Below, piece after piece: positions 1-7,416 of a DNA stretch of 13,023 nt. The stretch comes from an uncultured Shinella sp. (lineage in GTDB: Bacteria; Pseudomonadota; Alphaproteobacteria; Rhizobiales; Rhizobiaceae), in contig CAMLOC010000030.1 of NCBI GenBank assembly GCA_946481465.1, positions 1 to 13,023 of the forward strand, written 5' to 3'. Made by a program: the position numbers and the translations under genes. The notes beneath the pieces were generated by a model that was not told where the DNA came from, did no database searches, and was given only the letters and a program-made list of their open reading frames with translations. How positions within the stretch are numbered: position 1 is the first letter of the stretch; each line of letters starts with the position of its first letter.

Positions 1-1
1 C

Positions 2-181
2 GACTACGCCTTAGCTGAGCGCAGCCGCGACGAACTGGCTTCGTTTCTCGCTGACGGGCCGGTTGTCATTTCGCGCAACGGCACCGATCGCTACGGGCGC
101 ACGTTGGCAACGCTAACCGTCAACGGAAATGACGCGGGCGACCATCTCGTGTCGATGGGGTTGGCTAGAGTCTGGCGATGA
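2..181 (+). CDS. Staphylococcal-nuclease-like (thermonuclease) protein, C-terminal part
   Basis: The 5' end lies outside the window; 59 codons remain before a TGA at 179-181. The visible residues include DRYGRTLATL followed by DHLVSMGLARVWR, which match the last third of the SNase fold: the YGR arginine that contacts the cleaved phosphate, and the helix beginning with a version of 'LV..GLA..W'. Members of this family are Ca-dependent nucleases, often secreted, or small plasmid- and ICE-borne proteins; no signal peptide can be judged here. The frame stays open after the TGA, reading KRRADNGLDEIDKVAIHAANRSGAYSR, so the protein may have been shortened by a nonsense change just before its usual basic and Trp/Cys-containing tail. 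The family call is from pattern memory and rests on a short piece. Confidence 0.7.
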   Translation, partial: DYALAERSRDELASFLADGPVVISRNGTDRYGRTLATLTVNGNDAGDHLVSMGLARVWR

Positions 182-256
182 AAGCGCCGGGCGGACAATG
201 GTCTGGACGAGATCGACAAGGTGGCGATCCACGCAGCTAACCGGTCCGGCGCCTAT

Positions 257-580
257 TCACGCAGTAGCCGACTTGAAATTGTCGATCTCGACCGAACGGC
301 CGGCGAAAGTCGCGGTGATGTGCAACTCGCCACCCATCGCCGCGATCAGCTCGCGCAGCGTGCTCACCTTCATGTCGGGACGACGCACCAGCTTCGAGAT
401 GGCGGGCTGCTGCACGTCCATGACGTTCGCAAGCTCCTCCTGGCTGATGCCCAGCCCTTCTCGCAACTGCTCAAGGCTGACCAGCTCGGCCTCGAACTTC
501 GCCTTGTTGGCCTCATGGCGCGCAAGACGTTCGGCGCTCCAGCCCTTCTTGAGATCGGAAAACGGGCGATGTCCGCTCAT
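257..580 (-). CDS. higA: HigA-like XRE-family antitoxin
   Basis: This is a 107-aa protein with a helix-turn-helix of the XRE/Cro type at about residues 35-90. The sequence LGISQEELANVMDVQQPAISKLVRR shows the usual turn (first helix SQEELANVM, recognition helix QPAISKLV). A charged N-terminal extension of about 30 residues precedes it. In type II toxin-antitoxin modules such proteins bind and block the toxin and repress the shared promoter. Its ATG at 580 overlaps the toxin's TGA (577-579) in an ATGA junction, giving the toxin-first order typical of higBA. The likely operator is the perfect inverted repeat at 950-965. The family is clear; the name higA rests on gene order and partner type. Confidence 0.85.
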   Translation of the reverse strand: MSGHRPFSDLKKGWSAERLARHEANKAKFEAELVSLEQLREGLGISQEELANVMDVQQPAISKLVRRPDMKVSTLRELIAAMGGELHITATFAGRSVEIDNFKSATA

Positions 581-939
581 TTTATCAATCCTTCCTGCTT
601 CAATTCCTGCAAATAGACGTCGTACAGTTCATCCGCGATCGGGATCATCCGTTCATAAAAACGGTCGTCCCCGGTCTTGTCGCCTCCGATCAACAAAATC
701 GCCGAGCGGCGTGGATCGAAGGCGTAGAAGATCCGCACCGGCCTGCCCCCGCTCTGGATTCGCAGCTCGCGCATGTGCGAGTGCCGCGAATTGTTGATCC
801 CCGACGAATGGGGAAAGCGCAGGTTCGGCCCTTGAGCGGTCAGCCGATCGACCGTCGCGGCAATCGCCGCCTGGTCCAGCTCGCCCAAATCACCATACCA
901 ATCCCCGAATTCATCGGTGATTTCGACATCCCAGCTCAT
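577..939 (-). CDS. higB: HigB/RelE-like toxin (Gp49-like family)
   Basis: This is a 120-aa protein of the phage Gp49-like/HigB branch of the RelE-ParE superfamily, whose members cleave mRNA at the ribosome. Recognisable parts are an N-terminal WDVEITDEFGDWY, a central MRELRIQ strand, RPVRIFYAFDPRRSAILLIGG (the core beta strands) and the C-terminal GGDKTGDDRFYERMIPIADELY typical of this family. I chose ATG at 939, with GGAATGTGAG just upstream, because relatives start with M-x-W; an in-frame GTG at 945 would add two residues. The promoter at 963-991 would start transcription near 956, leaving a very short leader, which also favours 939. Translation is coupled to the antitoxin through a 4-base overlap. 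Confidence 0.85.
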   Translation of the reverse strand: MSWDVEITDEFGDWYGDLGELDQAAIAATVDRLTAQGPNLRFPHSSGINNSRHSHMRELRIQSGGRPVRIFYAFDPRRSAILLIGGDKTGDDRFYERMIPIADELYDVYLQELKQEGLIK

Positions 940-949
940 CGGCACTCAC

Positions 950-965
950 ATTCCATGTATGGAAT
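950..965. promoter_or_regulatory. Inverted-repeat operator overlapping the higBA promoter
   Basis: The 16 bases read ATTCCAT-GT-ATGGAAT, a perfect 7-base inverted repeat with a 2-base centre. Its inner edge overlaps the -10 hexamer by three bases and covers the expected start site. This is the placement expected for autorepression by the HigA dimer or the HigBA complex. Symmetry and position are seen directly; the binding protein is inferred. Confidence 0.65.
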
Positions 966-991
966 ATAGGCGCAATCTGTTTCAAGATCAA
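963..991 (-). promoter_or_regulatory. Sigma-70-type promoter of the higBA operon
   Basis: Read on the minus strand, TTGATC (986-991) and TATATT (963-968) are separated by exactly 17 bases. Each hexamer matches the sigma-70 consensus at four or more positions. Transcription would begin around 956, inside the inverted repeat at 950-965, about 17 bases before the toxin ATG. Confidence 0.65.
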
Positions 992-1115
992 TAAGGGTTG
1001 GGCGCGACCCTTCGGGCACGGCTCTATCTCCGCCTGAAGGCTCCGACCGAGCCGCCGTGCCGGCGTCTCGGCGGCGTCACATAAACCGGGCACAGATATA
1101 CGGTAAGGGCGTCAG

Positions 1116-1227
1116 GTGCCGGAAAACACCTGTTTGTCGTACAGTCCCGCGAATGACGTGGTCTGGGACATTCCTGTCGTTCGCGAGCTACATGCCGAGC
1201 GGCAGCTCTTGTCAGAACCCGACGTTC
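1116..1227 (+). repeat. Diverged segment, copy 1 (partner at 9440-9550, minus strand)
   Basis: This lies in the 540-base stretch between higB and the XRE regulator, where no convincing gene was found. It shares CGGAAAACA and TGT near its start and GAACCCGMCGTTC (one mismatch in 13) near its end with the minus-strand segment at 9550-9440. The distance between these anchors is 94 bases here and 93 there. Both copies are open in the same frame from a GTG and share V-x-E-N-x-C-[LF] and, 17 residues on, E-L-x-A. The frame here ends at TAA 1299-1301 (61 codons). It could be a decayed gene remnant or a shared non-coding element. The middle is poorly conserved. Confidence 0.4.
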
Positions 1228-1480
1228 AGACTCGCTCGTCGGTGCCATTTCGGCGCTATGCGCGGATTGTTGTCTTGCTCTCTTCGGGCGCCAAGCGGTA
1301 ACTAGAGAGGCCTTCACGAAGCATCGAGCGTGATGCGGCAAAACAAATCTGGGGGGATATGTTCTTTGCTTCGGACATTTGCGCGATGCCGGCCGTGTGC
1401 CGGTCTTTGCCGGTGGGGTGCCGACCTGGCACGTCGAAGATGCGATACTGGGCTTCTCAGCAAAGGTTGAGGAGTCACAC

Positions 1481-2221
1481 ATGAAGCAGATCATCCCCGA
1501 TGGCCCGCGCATTAAAACGCTGCGACTTGGGCTGGAGAGAAACGCGACCCAAAAGGAACTCGCTTACGCCGTGCGCGTCAGCGAACGCAAATTGCGTCAG
1601 ATTGAGAACGAAGGTGCTCCCATTTCCGTCGCGACCATGGAACTCCTGGCAAAGAATTTAGGCGTGCACCGTGAACAGATTACGGTTCGGCAATCTGCCT
1701 TACAGCTTGTTGCCGCAGACGGCGAAACCGTGTTTGACACGATCCTTTCTGACCTCCGCAAGGACAGGCTAGTCCCGCGCTTCGACTATGATCTCGCGAA
1801 CGTGACCATGGACGAGGGATTGCTGTTCAAGGAGGCCAGCAACGTCCATGACTTCGTCTGCGAGATCATGATCACTCTGACCGACGAGACGGGCCAATAT
1901 GCCGAGGAGCTGATTGCTATCCTCACGTCACTGACATGGAGCGAACGCAGTAGCCTAGATCGGCCGACGTCTGTCGAGGAAATCGCGCTCCGTCGCCGAA
2001 TTCGGCATCTCATGGTCCTCCTGCGCGGCAACGATATCTGGATCTACCATACACACCTGTTTCGGAGGCTCCCCGAACGCCACACGCTTCCACCCGACGA
2101 TGCGCCCAGTGAGCTGAGCTCCCGCTTCATTATCGCGCTCGCGCCGCCCGGCGAATATGGTGAGATCAGCGTTCGGGTGCCGGTCGATCATGGCCAACCT
2201 TTCCTGCTGAAAGGTTGGTGA
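1481..2221 (+). CDS. XRE-family regulator paired with the RloC-like nuclease
   Basis: This is a 246-aa protein. Residues ~8-65 form a helix-turn-helix of the XRE type (QKELAYAVRVSERKLRQIE, then ISVATMELLAKNLGV). The remaining ~180 residues match nothing I recognise. They are mostly polar and mixed alpha/beta, with SLTWSERSSLDR and a C-terminal ISVRVPVDHGQPFLLKGW, and could be a sensor or partner-binding domain. ATG 1481 is chosen over an upstream in-frame ATG at 1379 because GAGGAG (1469-1474) sits 6 bases before it and the HTH starts right after. Its stop is 6 bases before the rloC start, so the two are almost certainly cotranscribed. A likely role is repression or control of a toxic nuclease; that role is inferred from context only. 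Confidence 0.75.
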   Translation: MKQIIPDGPRIKTLRLGLERNATQKELAYAVRVSERKLRQIENEGAPISVATMELLAKNLGVHREQITVRQSALQLVAADGETVFDTILSDLRKDRLVPRFDYDLANVTMDEGLLFKEASNVHDFVCEIMITLTDETGQYAEELIAILTSLTWSERSSLDRPTSVEEIALRRRIRHLMVLLRGNDIWIYHTHLFRRLPERHTLPPDDAPSELSSRFIIALAPPGEYGEISVRVPVDHGQPFLLKGW

Positions 2222-2227
2222 AGCAAC

Positions 2228-4474
2228 ATGCTGCAATCCGTCAAAAAGATCGCAAAGCTCGGCGTCTTCGACAGCTTCGCCGCCGCGAACGACCTGCCTG
2301 AGTTCGCGCGCTACAATTGCATCTATGGTCATAATGGCTCGGGCAAGACGACCCTGACGCGGTTGTTGGCTGCGCTCGGGGATGGCCAGCATCCTGACTA
2401 TCCCGATCTGACCTACGAGATCACCTCGGCCTCGGGTAAAGTCGGCCACGGCACACCATATGGTCGTAAGGTGCGGGTCTTCAACGCCGATTTCATCGAA
2501 GCCAATATTGGCCAGTTCAGAGGTCCGCTCCGACACATTCTGATCGTCGGCGAGGAAAACAAGGCGCTAGCCGAGGAAGCCAAGTCCGAACAGGCTATCC
2601 ATGAAGCCCGTCTGGTGAAGGTCCGCGAGCTCAATGACGCGATCACTAAGGTGGAGGCGGACCGGGGCAAGCGGTTCTCCGAGATCGCGAAGACGATCAG
2701 CGAGGCCACCAGCGGCACGGCCCTGCGGACCTATCGCAAGCAGAACGCCGAGCAGGCTTTCGCCAAGATTACCGATCTGCAGATCCTTCCGGAGGCTGAG
2801 CTGGAACTGCATCGTAACAGCGTCCATCAGGAGCAACAGGAGCCGATCAGATCGTTCGAGCAGCCGCAGGTAGCCCTTCACGCGGACGGCGTCGCACGCA
2901 ACCTAGCCGACTGGATCGAGATCGCGGTCGACCGGACAAAGGCCCTCACGCGGCGTTCGGCGCAAGGCAGCGCGCTGGCGCGATTGAGCGAGGAACCCGC
3001 CATAGCTAAATGGGTCGAAGACGGTCTCTTCCTCCATCGGGACCATGCCTCGACGTCCTGCGAATTTTGCGCACAGCCGCTGCTTGCCGAACGGATGAAC
3101 AAGCTAGCGGCGCATTTCGGCATCGAAGACCAGCAGCTCAAGGCCGATGTTGCGGCTGCGGAAAAGCTTGTCCAGGACATACAGGACACCATCGAGGGCA
3201 TGACCCCGCCGCCGCGCTCGGCCTTTTATTCCGAGCTGCGTGAGCCTGCCGACGAAGCAGCGCTGGCGTTCAGTGCTGCGGTGACAGAGGTCCGCACGGC
3301 CCTCCAACGGCTGCTCGAGATCCTATCTGAGAAACAAGATCGCCGCGCCACCGCTTATGACGTTGAGATCGATATCGACGCATCGGCGCTGGTGACTGCG
3401 ATCGATGAGCTCTCGGCGCTGGTCGACAAGAACAATGCCAAGACCACTACCTTTACGGAAACGCTGACGGCCGCGCGGACGGCGATCGAGGTCCATTATC
3501 TATCGAGCATCGCCGGCGCGGTGAAAGAGCTGAACGATAAGATTGCAGCAATGCGTGCCGATGTGACCAAGCTCACCGATGGCGCGGCCGATCTCGAAGA
3601 TGCACGTGGTCTCGACGCGCTCAAGGTCTCGTTCGAGGAGAAGCGCGCCAAGGTGTCGAGCGCGCATGCAGCCAGCGCCGAGCTGACCAAGCAGGTTGTC
3701 ACCTTTCTCGGCCGAAGCGATTTAAAGTTCGAGTCCGACGCGCAGGGCTACCGGGTCGAGCGACGTGGCAAGCCCGCGAAGCGATTGAGCGAGGGTGAGA
3801 AGACCGCGATCGCGTTTGTCTATTTCCTCGTTCAGCTCGGCGATCAGGACTTCGATCTTCCCGAGGGCGTCGTCGTGATCGATGACCCCATCTCCAGCTT
3901 GGACGCATCGGCCATCTATCAAGCGTTTTCGTTCCTCAAGAACGGGGTCAAGGACGCCAAGCAAGTCTTCATCTTGACCCATAATTTTGATTTTCTGAGG
4001 CTTCTGCTCAATTGGCATCAACACAACAAGAAAGTCGCGCAGCATTTCATGATCCGCTGTGACGATAATAGCGACACGCGCAATGCCAGCATAATCGCAA
4101 TGGATCCTCTGCTAAAAGATTACGCGACGGAATATCATTATCTATTCAAGCAGGTTTATAGTTATTCGTGCAATGGCACGATAGCCAATGCGTATCACGT
4201 CCCCAATATCGCGCGAAAGGTGCTAGAAACTTTTCTGGAGTTCTACACTCCATCTGCGAAGAGCCCTTACCGCAAGCTCGAAGAGGTGACGTTCGACGAA
4301 CACAAAAAGACGGCAATCTACAAGTTCGTAAATGATCAATCCCATCCAACCGGCAAGGGTTTTGACCCCGCGCTCGTCGAAGAGACGAAAACCAATATTG
4401 GCTTTCTCCTGGAGATGATCGAGGCGTTGGCGCCGGTTCATTACAACGGCCTCAAGGCTCTTTGCACGGCTTGA
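2228..4474 (+). CDS. rloC: RloC-like AAA_13 ATPase / anticodon nuclease
   Basis: This is a 748-aa ABC/SMC-type ATPase of the AAA_13 (PrrC/RloC) group. Visible parts: Walker A GHNGSGKT (34-41); a long helical region to ~500 interrupted by CEFC (278-281), the zinc-hook position of RloC; signature LSEGEK (520-525); Walker B VVVIDDP with D-loop SSLD (548-559); H-loop ILTHNFDF (H585). The C-terminal domain has R663, E667 and H706 in the order and near spacing of the Arg-Glu-His catalytic triad of PrrC anticodon nuclease (R-x3-E exact, His 43 residues after Arg instead of 36). Known RloC proteins excise the wobble nucleotide of tRNA anticodons and respond to DNA damage or phage. An XRE regulator precedes it by 6 bases. 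The 3' end overlaps qatD by 23 bases on the opposite strand. Other AAA_13 ATPases share much of this layout, so nuclease activity is an inference. Confidence 0.72.
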   Translation: MLQSVKKIAKLGVFDSFAAANDLPEFARYNCIYGHNGSGKTTLTRLLAALGDGQHPDYPDLTYEITSASGKVGHGTPYGRKVRVFNADFIEANIGQFRGPLRHILIVGEENKALAEEAKSEQAIHEARLVKVRELNDAITKVEADRGKRFSEIAKTISEATSGTALRTYRKQNAEQAFAKITDLQILPEAELELHRNSVHQEQQEPIRSFEQPQVALHADGVARNLADWIEIAVDRTKALTRRSAQGSALARLSEEPAIAKWVEDGLFLHRDHASTSCEFCAQPLLAERMNKLAAHFGIEDQQLKADVAAAEKLVQDIQDTIEGMTPPPRSAFYSELREPADEAALAFSAAVTEVRTALQRLLEILSEKQDRRATAYDVEIDIDASALVTAIDELSALVDKNNAKTTTFTETLTAARTAIEVHYLSSIAGAVKELNDKIAAMRADVTKLTDGAADLEDARGLDALKVSFEEKRAKVSSAHAASAELTKQVVTFLGRSDLKFESDAQGYRVERRGKPAKRLSEGEKTAIAFVYFLVQLGDQDFDLPEGVVVIDDPISSLDASAIYQAFSFLKNGVKDAKQVFILTHNFDFLRLLLNWHQHNKKVAQHFMIRCDDNSDTRNASIIAMDPLLKDYATEYHYLFKQVYSYSCNGTIANAYHVPNIARKVLETFLEFYTPSAKSPYRKLEEVTFDEHKKTAIYKFVNDQSHPTGKGFDPALVEETKTNIGFLLEMIEALAPVHYNGLKALCTA

Positions 4475-5237
4475 CGCCCTTTGATCCTAACGCAGCTATC
4501 CTAGCTTGAAGTGCCGTCGGCAGATTCCTTAGATTTTCTCTGATCCGACGGGCGAGCACCAGAGAGTCTATGCCGGTCAATGTGCCCAGTTCCGGAAGGC
4601 AGTCATAGGCATGCCATGGCATCAAAGGCTGGTTTCCGTCCCGCGCGAACGGCGCATCGGTCTCGGTGAGCAGGCGATCCAGTGGCATCAAGGACGCAAG
4701 CTCGCGCCCCTTGCGGGACCTCAGCATCGCAGGCCCAATTGAGAACCAACACCCCAAGGCAATCGCACGCTCGAGTTCGCGAGCGGTGCCGCTAAACCAG
4801 TGTAGGATCGGCACCCCGGCGCGCGGACGAAGTTCCAGCGCGTCAAGGACGAGCGTCGCTGCGCTGCGCGAATGGATCGTCATGATCCGTCCGCCTTGGT
4901 CTGAGCAGGCGTCTAGGATCCGGTCGAAGACCTCGCGCTGGATCCCCATCGCATCCCGGTGCGCGGGGCTGCCGTCGAGGCCTATCTCACCGACGTATCG
5001 CGCTTCGGGCAGAAGCCCGCAAAGAAGCGCGACCTCAGCATGGCGCTGCGCTACCACCTCGGGATGCAGGCCGAGCGCCACCCGCACCCGCTTTCGGTCT
5101 CCGACTAGCTTCCTCGTTCCGCGCCACGCCTTGGGCGTCGTCGTCACCGCCAGCACGTAGGTCTTGTGCGAATCGACCTCCTCTAGAATCTTGGCCGGGT
5201 CGGGATACAGGTCGATGTGGCAGTGGAAGTCGATCAA
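4452..5237 (-). CDS. qatD: QatD, TatD-like metal-dependent DNase
   Basis: This is a 261-aa protein of the TatD amidohydrolase family, last gene of the Qat operon. The metal ligands are all visible: HCH (H5, H7) in IDFHCHIDL, E84 in GEIGLDGS, H122 in TIHSRSA, H146 in LHWFSG and D194 in TETDAPF. TatD enzymes are TIM-barrel nucleases, and QatD is the nuclease-like member of QatABCD. The start is set at TTG 5237: it overlaps the qatC TGA by two bases, it gives M-I-D-F-H-C-H as in relatives, and no ATG or GTG lies nearby in frame. A longer open frame upstream to 5618 is antisense to nothing and simply overlaps qatC. Length is normal for TatD. No strong ribosome site is seen, so translation is probably coupled to qatC. 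Confidence 0.88.
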   Translation of the reverse strand: MIDFHCHIDLYPDPAKILEEVDSHKTYVLAVTTTPKAWRGTRKLVGDRKRVRVALGLHPEVVAQRHAEVALLCGLLPEARYVGEIGLDGSPAHRDAMGIQREVFDRILDACSDQGGRIMTIHSRSAATLVLDALELRPRAGVPILHWFSGTARELERAIALGCWFSIGPAMLRSRKGRELASLMPLDRLLTETDAPFARDGNQPLMPWHAYDCLPELGTLTGIDSLVLARRIRENLRNLPTALQARIAALGSKGVKPCKEP

Positions 5238-6514
5238 GGGATTCTCATGTTCGCGTGCAGGGCGGCGAGTTCCGCAATGCCATTCTGCACGACCTGCCGA
5301 TAGGGGGCGGGATTGCCAAGCAACTGCCGATTCATGGAGCCGCCGATGAGCGCGTCCAATCCCCGGCGGCGGACGGTCTCGATCGCGATCGCCACGGAGC
5401 GTACATCGTCGAAGCGTGCGTGGCGCACATCGTTTTGGCCCAGCGGTCCGTATTTGTATCCGCCGTGCGTGGTGTCCGGACGTCCCCAAGCGAGATAGGC
5501 CCCACGCCGGACCTGGCATGGCACGCAGCGCCCGCAATGCTGGAAGCCGGTGCGCGAATATCGTCCGCAGCTCGTCGAGCGATCGACCAGTTGTGCAAGC
5601 AGGGTCGGGTCGGTGCACCCCCGCAGCATCTCACCCTTGGTCTGATGTTCGTAGGGATTGTGGATCCGCACGCGCAGTCCGGCATCGTCGAGCGTCTCCT
5701 GAATGAGGCGCAGGAAAAATGGATGCGTCGTGCGGGTGCTAAGGGATCCGGTGCGCAGCGGGGTCAGCGGCACATTCTGGCTGATGAAGCCGTTCTCCGG
5801 AACGCGCAGTTCGACGACGGCGCCGTCTGCGTGTCGTTGGAGACAGCTGACGGCAAGGACACCGAAGCCGAGGAAGGCGATCGACCTGGCCCGCTGCGAC
5901 CGTTCGGACGCATGGGGCGGCCGGGCATAATGGTTGAGCTGCAGGTGGCGACTACTGGGCGCAATGTTCAAGGCGAACAGTTTCTGGTCCTGCGTGTCGC
6001 CCTTCGCCATCTGACTGACCAGCAGCGGGTTCAGGCCCTCACCGACCACGTCGATCGCCCCGATGAGGCTATCCATGCCGCCGGAGAGCAGGCAGACCAT
6101 GTCCTCGGGGCGCGGACGGGCTCCGGTCCGCAGGGCGGGTGCGCCCCCGCCACCGATGAAGCGGATCTCCCAAATGTCTCCGGACAGGAAGCGCAGGGCC
6201 CGCGTGAGGCGGGTAGCCTGCGTGTTCCAGAAGTCGGGCGCCGCGACGGCCACAGTCAGCTCGATCTGACGCGTCCACCCGTCGGGGCTCCGATCGCGCG
6301 AAACCGTCTCGTCGGCGGCGACGACGGCCATCGCGAACGAGGCGAAGTCCCATGCCTGCCCGGACGGGGCGAGGCCGAGCTTTCGCAGGCGACGCGGGAC
6401 GAGATCACCAACGCGACCGCGCCCGTTGATCCGGGAGTTAGAGTAGATGTCGAACCGGGTGTCGATGCCCGGAATGTCCGGCAGATCTTGGGGAAGGCAG
6501 GCAATCCTCGTCAC
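5234..6514 (-). CDS. qatC: QatC, QueC-like enzyme
   Basis: This is a 426-aa protein, far longer than housekeeping QueC (about 220-240 aa), with an N-terminal extension of ~135 residues. The PP-loop LLSGGMDSLIGAI (SGGMDS 144-149) binds ATP. Cysteines C316, C327, C330 and C333 in CGRCVPC form the zinc site of the QueC family. QueC makes the 7-deazaguanine preQ0; in Qat the QueC-like enzyme is needed for phage resistance and is thought to act on a partner protein rather than on queuosine synthesis. GTG 6514 is the start: it overlaps the qatB TGA by 4 bases and has GAGGAGGAGG shortly upstream. The missing ATG is typical of tightly coupled genes. No other queuosine genes are in the window, which fits a defence role. 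Confidence 0.9.
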   Translation of the reverse strand: MTRIACLPQDLPDIPGIDTRFDIYSNSRINGRGRVGDLVPRRLRKLGLAPSGQAWDFASFAMAVVAADETVSRDRSPDGWTRQIELTVAVAAPDFWNTQATRLTRALRFLSGDIWEIRFIGGGGAPALRTGARPRPEDMVCLLSGGMDSLIGAIDVVGEGLNPLLVSQMAKGDTQDQKLFALNIAPSSRHLQLNHYARPPHASERSQRARSIAFLGFGVLAVSCLQRHADGAVVELRVPENGFISQNVPLTPLRTGSLSTRTTHPFFLRLIQETLDDAGLRVRIHNPYEHQTKGEMLRGCTDPTLLAQLVDRSTSCGRYSRTGFQHCGRCVPCQVRRGAYLAWGRPDTTHGGYKYGPLGQNDVRHARFDDVRSVAIAIETVRRRGLDALIGGSMNRQLLGNPAPYRQVVQNGIAELAALHANMRIP

Positions 6515-7416
6515 AGTCCACCCTCCTCCTCAAAGACTTCGAACGCCTGCTGGATAGCGTCGCGGGATATCCGATCAATCACCGCACGGCCGATGGCACC
6601 GTTGGCCGCGCGCTCCGCCGCATACTGGGCAGCCACGACCTCACGGACATAGTCCTTCATCTCCTGCAGGCGTTCCAGGCCCTCGCCCTTGGTCGGGGCC
6701 TTGTCGATGATGGACTTGCCGACATCGAGCTCGATGCGATGAGCGACATCGTAGCCGAGCGTGGCTGCAGTCACTTGGTCCACCTGGGCGGGCGACAGGT
6801 TGGTGAGATCGTTGTTCTGGGCAAGGATGTCAGAAAGCGCGCGGGCGGCCGAATCGCGTGTGGCCTCGGCGTCTTGCGTCCCGTCGATCGGCTTTATCGC
6901 GTCGACTAGGACGTCCGCGATCTCGGCCGGCGTTAGACCCGCCAGAGCCTGCGGATTGATTCCAAGTTCCGGTGGAAGCGGCTGTCCGCTCGCCAGCGAG
7001 GTCAGTGCGTTGTGGAGCGAGCTGGCCGCGCTGGCCGATCCGCCAAGCCTGCGGGCGGCGTTGCCACTGCCCCCCATTCCGCTACGCGAATAGTGGCCGA
7101 GTCCGCGACGCAGGTGCCGCCCGCGGTCGGCACCGCCGCCGGCGAACTTGCCGAGGGAGGTCCGGACCCCGCGCCAGCGGCCGGGGGTGGAAGGGACCGC
7201 AGGCTGCTGAGGGGGGACCTGCGGCGGCTGAGGTTGCTGAGGTTGCGGCTGCCTCGGAGGCGTCGGCTGCGAACCCGGCGACGGGGCAGGCCCCTGAGGA
7301 ATCTGCGGAGGAGGTTGCTGCGGGCGGGGCGTCGCCGGCGGATTGTCGATCCAAGGGGGGACGATGGGAACGTCCGGCCCCGATCCTGGGCCGCGACTCG
7401 ATGCTGAGGTGCCCAT
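6511..7416 (-). CDS. qatB: QatB, proline-rich Qat component
   Basis: This is a 301-aa protein. It opens MGTSASSRGPGSGPDVPIVPPW, an N-terminus I associate with QatB proteins: glycine after the initiator Met, then a Ser/Gly stretch and a VPPW motif. Residues ~26-78 are a low-complexity Pro/Gln run. Residues ~80-125 are basic and Gly-rich. From ~130 the protein is predicted helical and acidic, ending FEEEGGL. Its biochemical role is not evident from sequence. ATG 7416 overlaps the qatA stop by one base (TGATG), preceded by GGAAAG; an upstream in-frame extension to 7509 lies inside qatA and is rejected. The Gly2 is of interest because QueC-like defence enzymes have been proposed to modify a partner's N-terminal glycine; I recall this but cannot verify it here. 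Confidence 0.85.
   Translation of the reverse strand: MGTSASSRGPGSGPDVPIVPPWIDNPPATPRPQQPPPQIPQGPAPSPGSQPTPPRQPQPQQPQPPQVPPQQPAVPSTPGRWRGVRTSLGKFAGGGADRGRHLRRGLGHYSRSGMGGSGNAARRLGGSASAASSLHNALTSLASGQPLPPELGINPQALAGLTPAEIADVLVDAIKPIDGTQDAEATRDSAARALSDILAQNNDLTNLSPAQVDQVTAATLGYDVAHRIELDVGKSIIDKAPTKGEGLERLQEMKDYVREVVAAQYAAERAANGAIGRAVIDRISRDAIQQAFEVFEEEGGL

Noticed and set aside
1418..1432. Inverted repeat GTGCC-GACCT-GGCAC upstream of the XRE gene
   Set aside because: Only five bases per arm in GC-rich sequence with several TGCCGG repeats nearby; easily chance, and no promoter hexamers could be placed around it.
1379..1480. Longer N-terminus for the XRE regulator
   Set aside because: No ribosome site precedes 1379, the extra 34 residues fit no HTH family, and GAGGAG stands at the right distance from 1481.
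5238..5618. N-terminal extension of qatD
   Set aside because: It lies wholly inside qatC, is Arg-rich in the way of an out-of-frame translation, and the TatD HxH motif starts right after TTG 5237.
5255..6652. Long plus-strand open frame (465 codons)
   Set aside because: It is antisense to qatC, whose PP-loop and zinc cysteines are intact on the minus strand; the plus-strand product has no recognisable motif.
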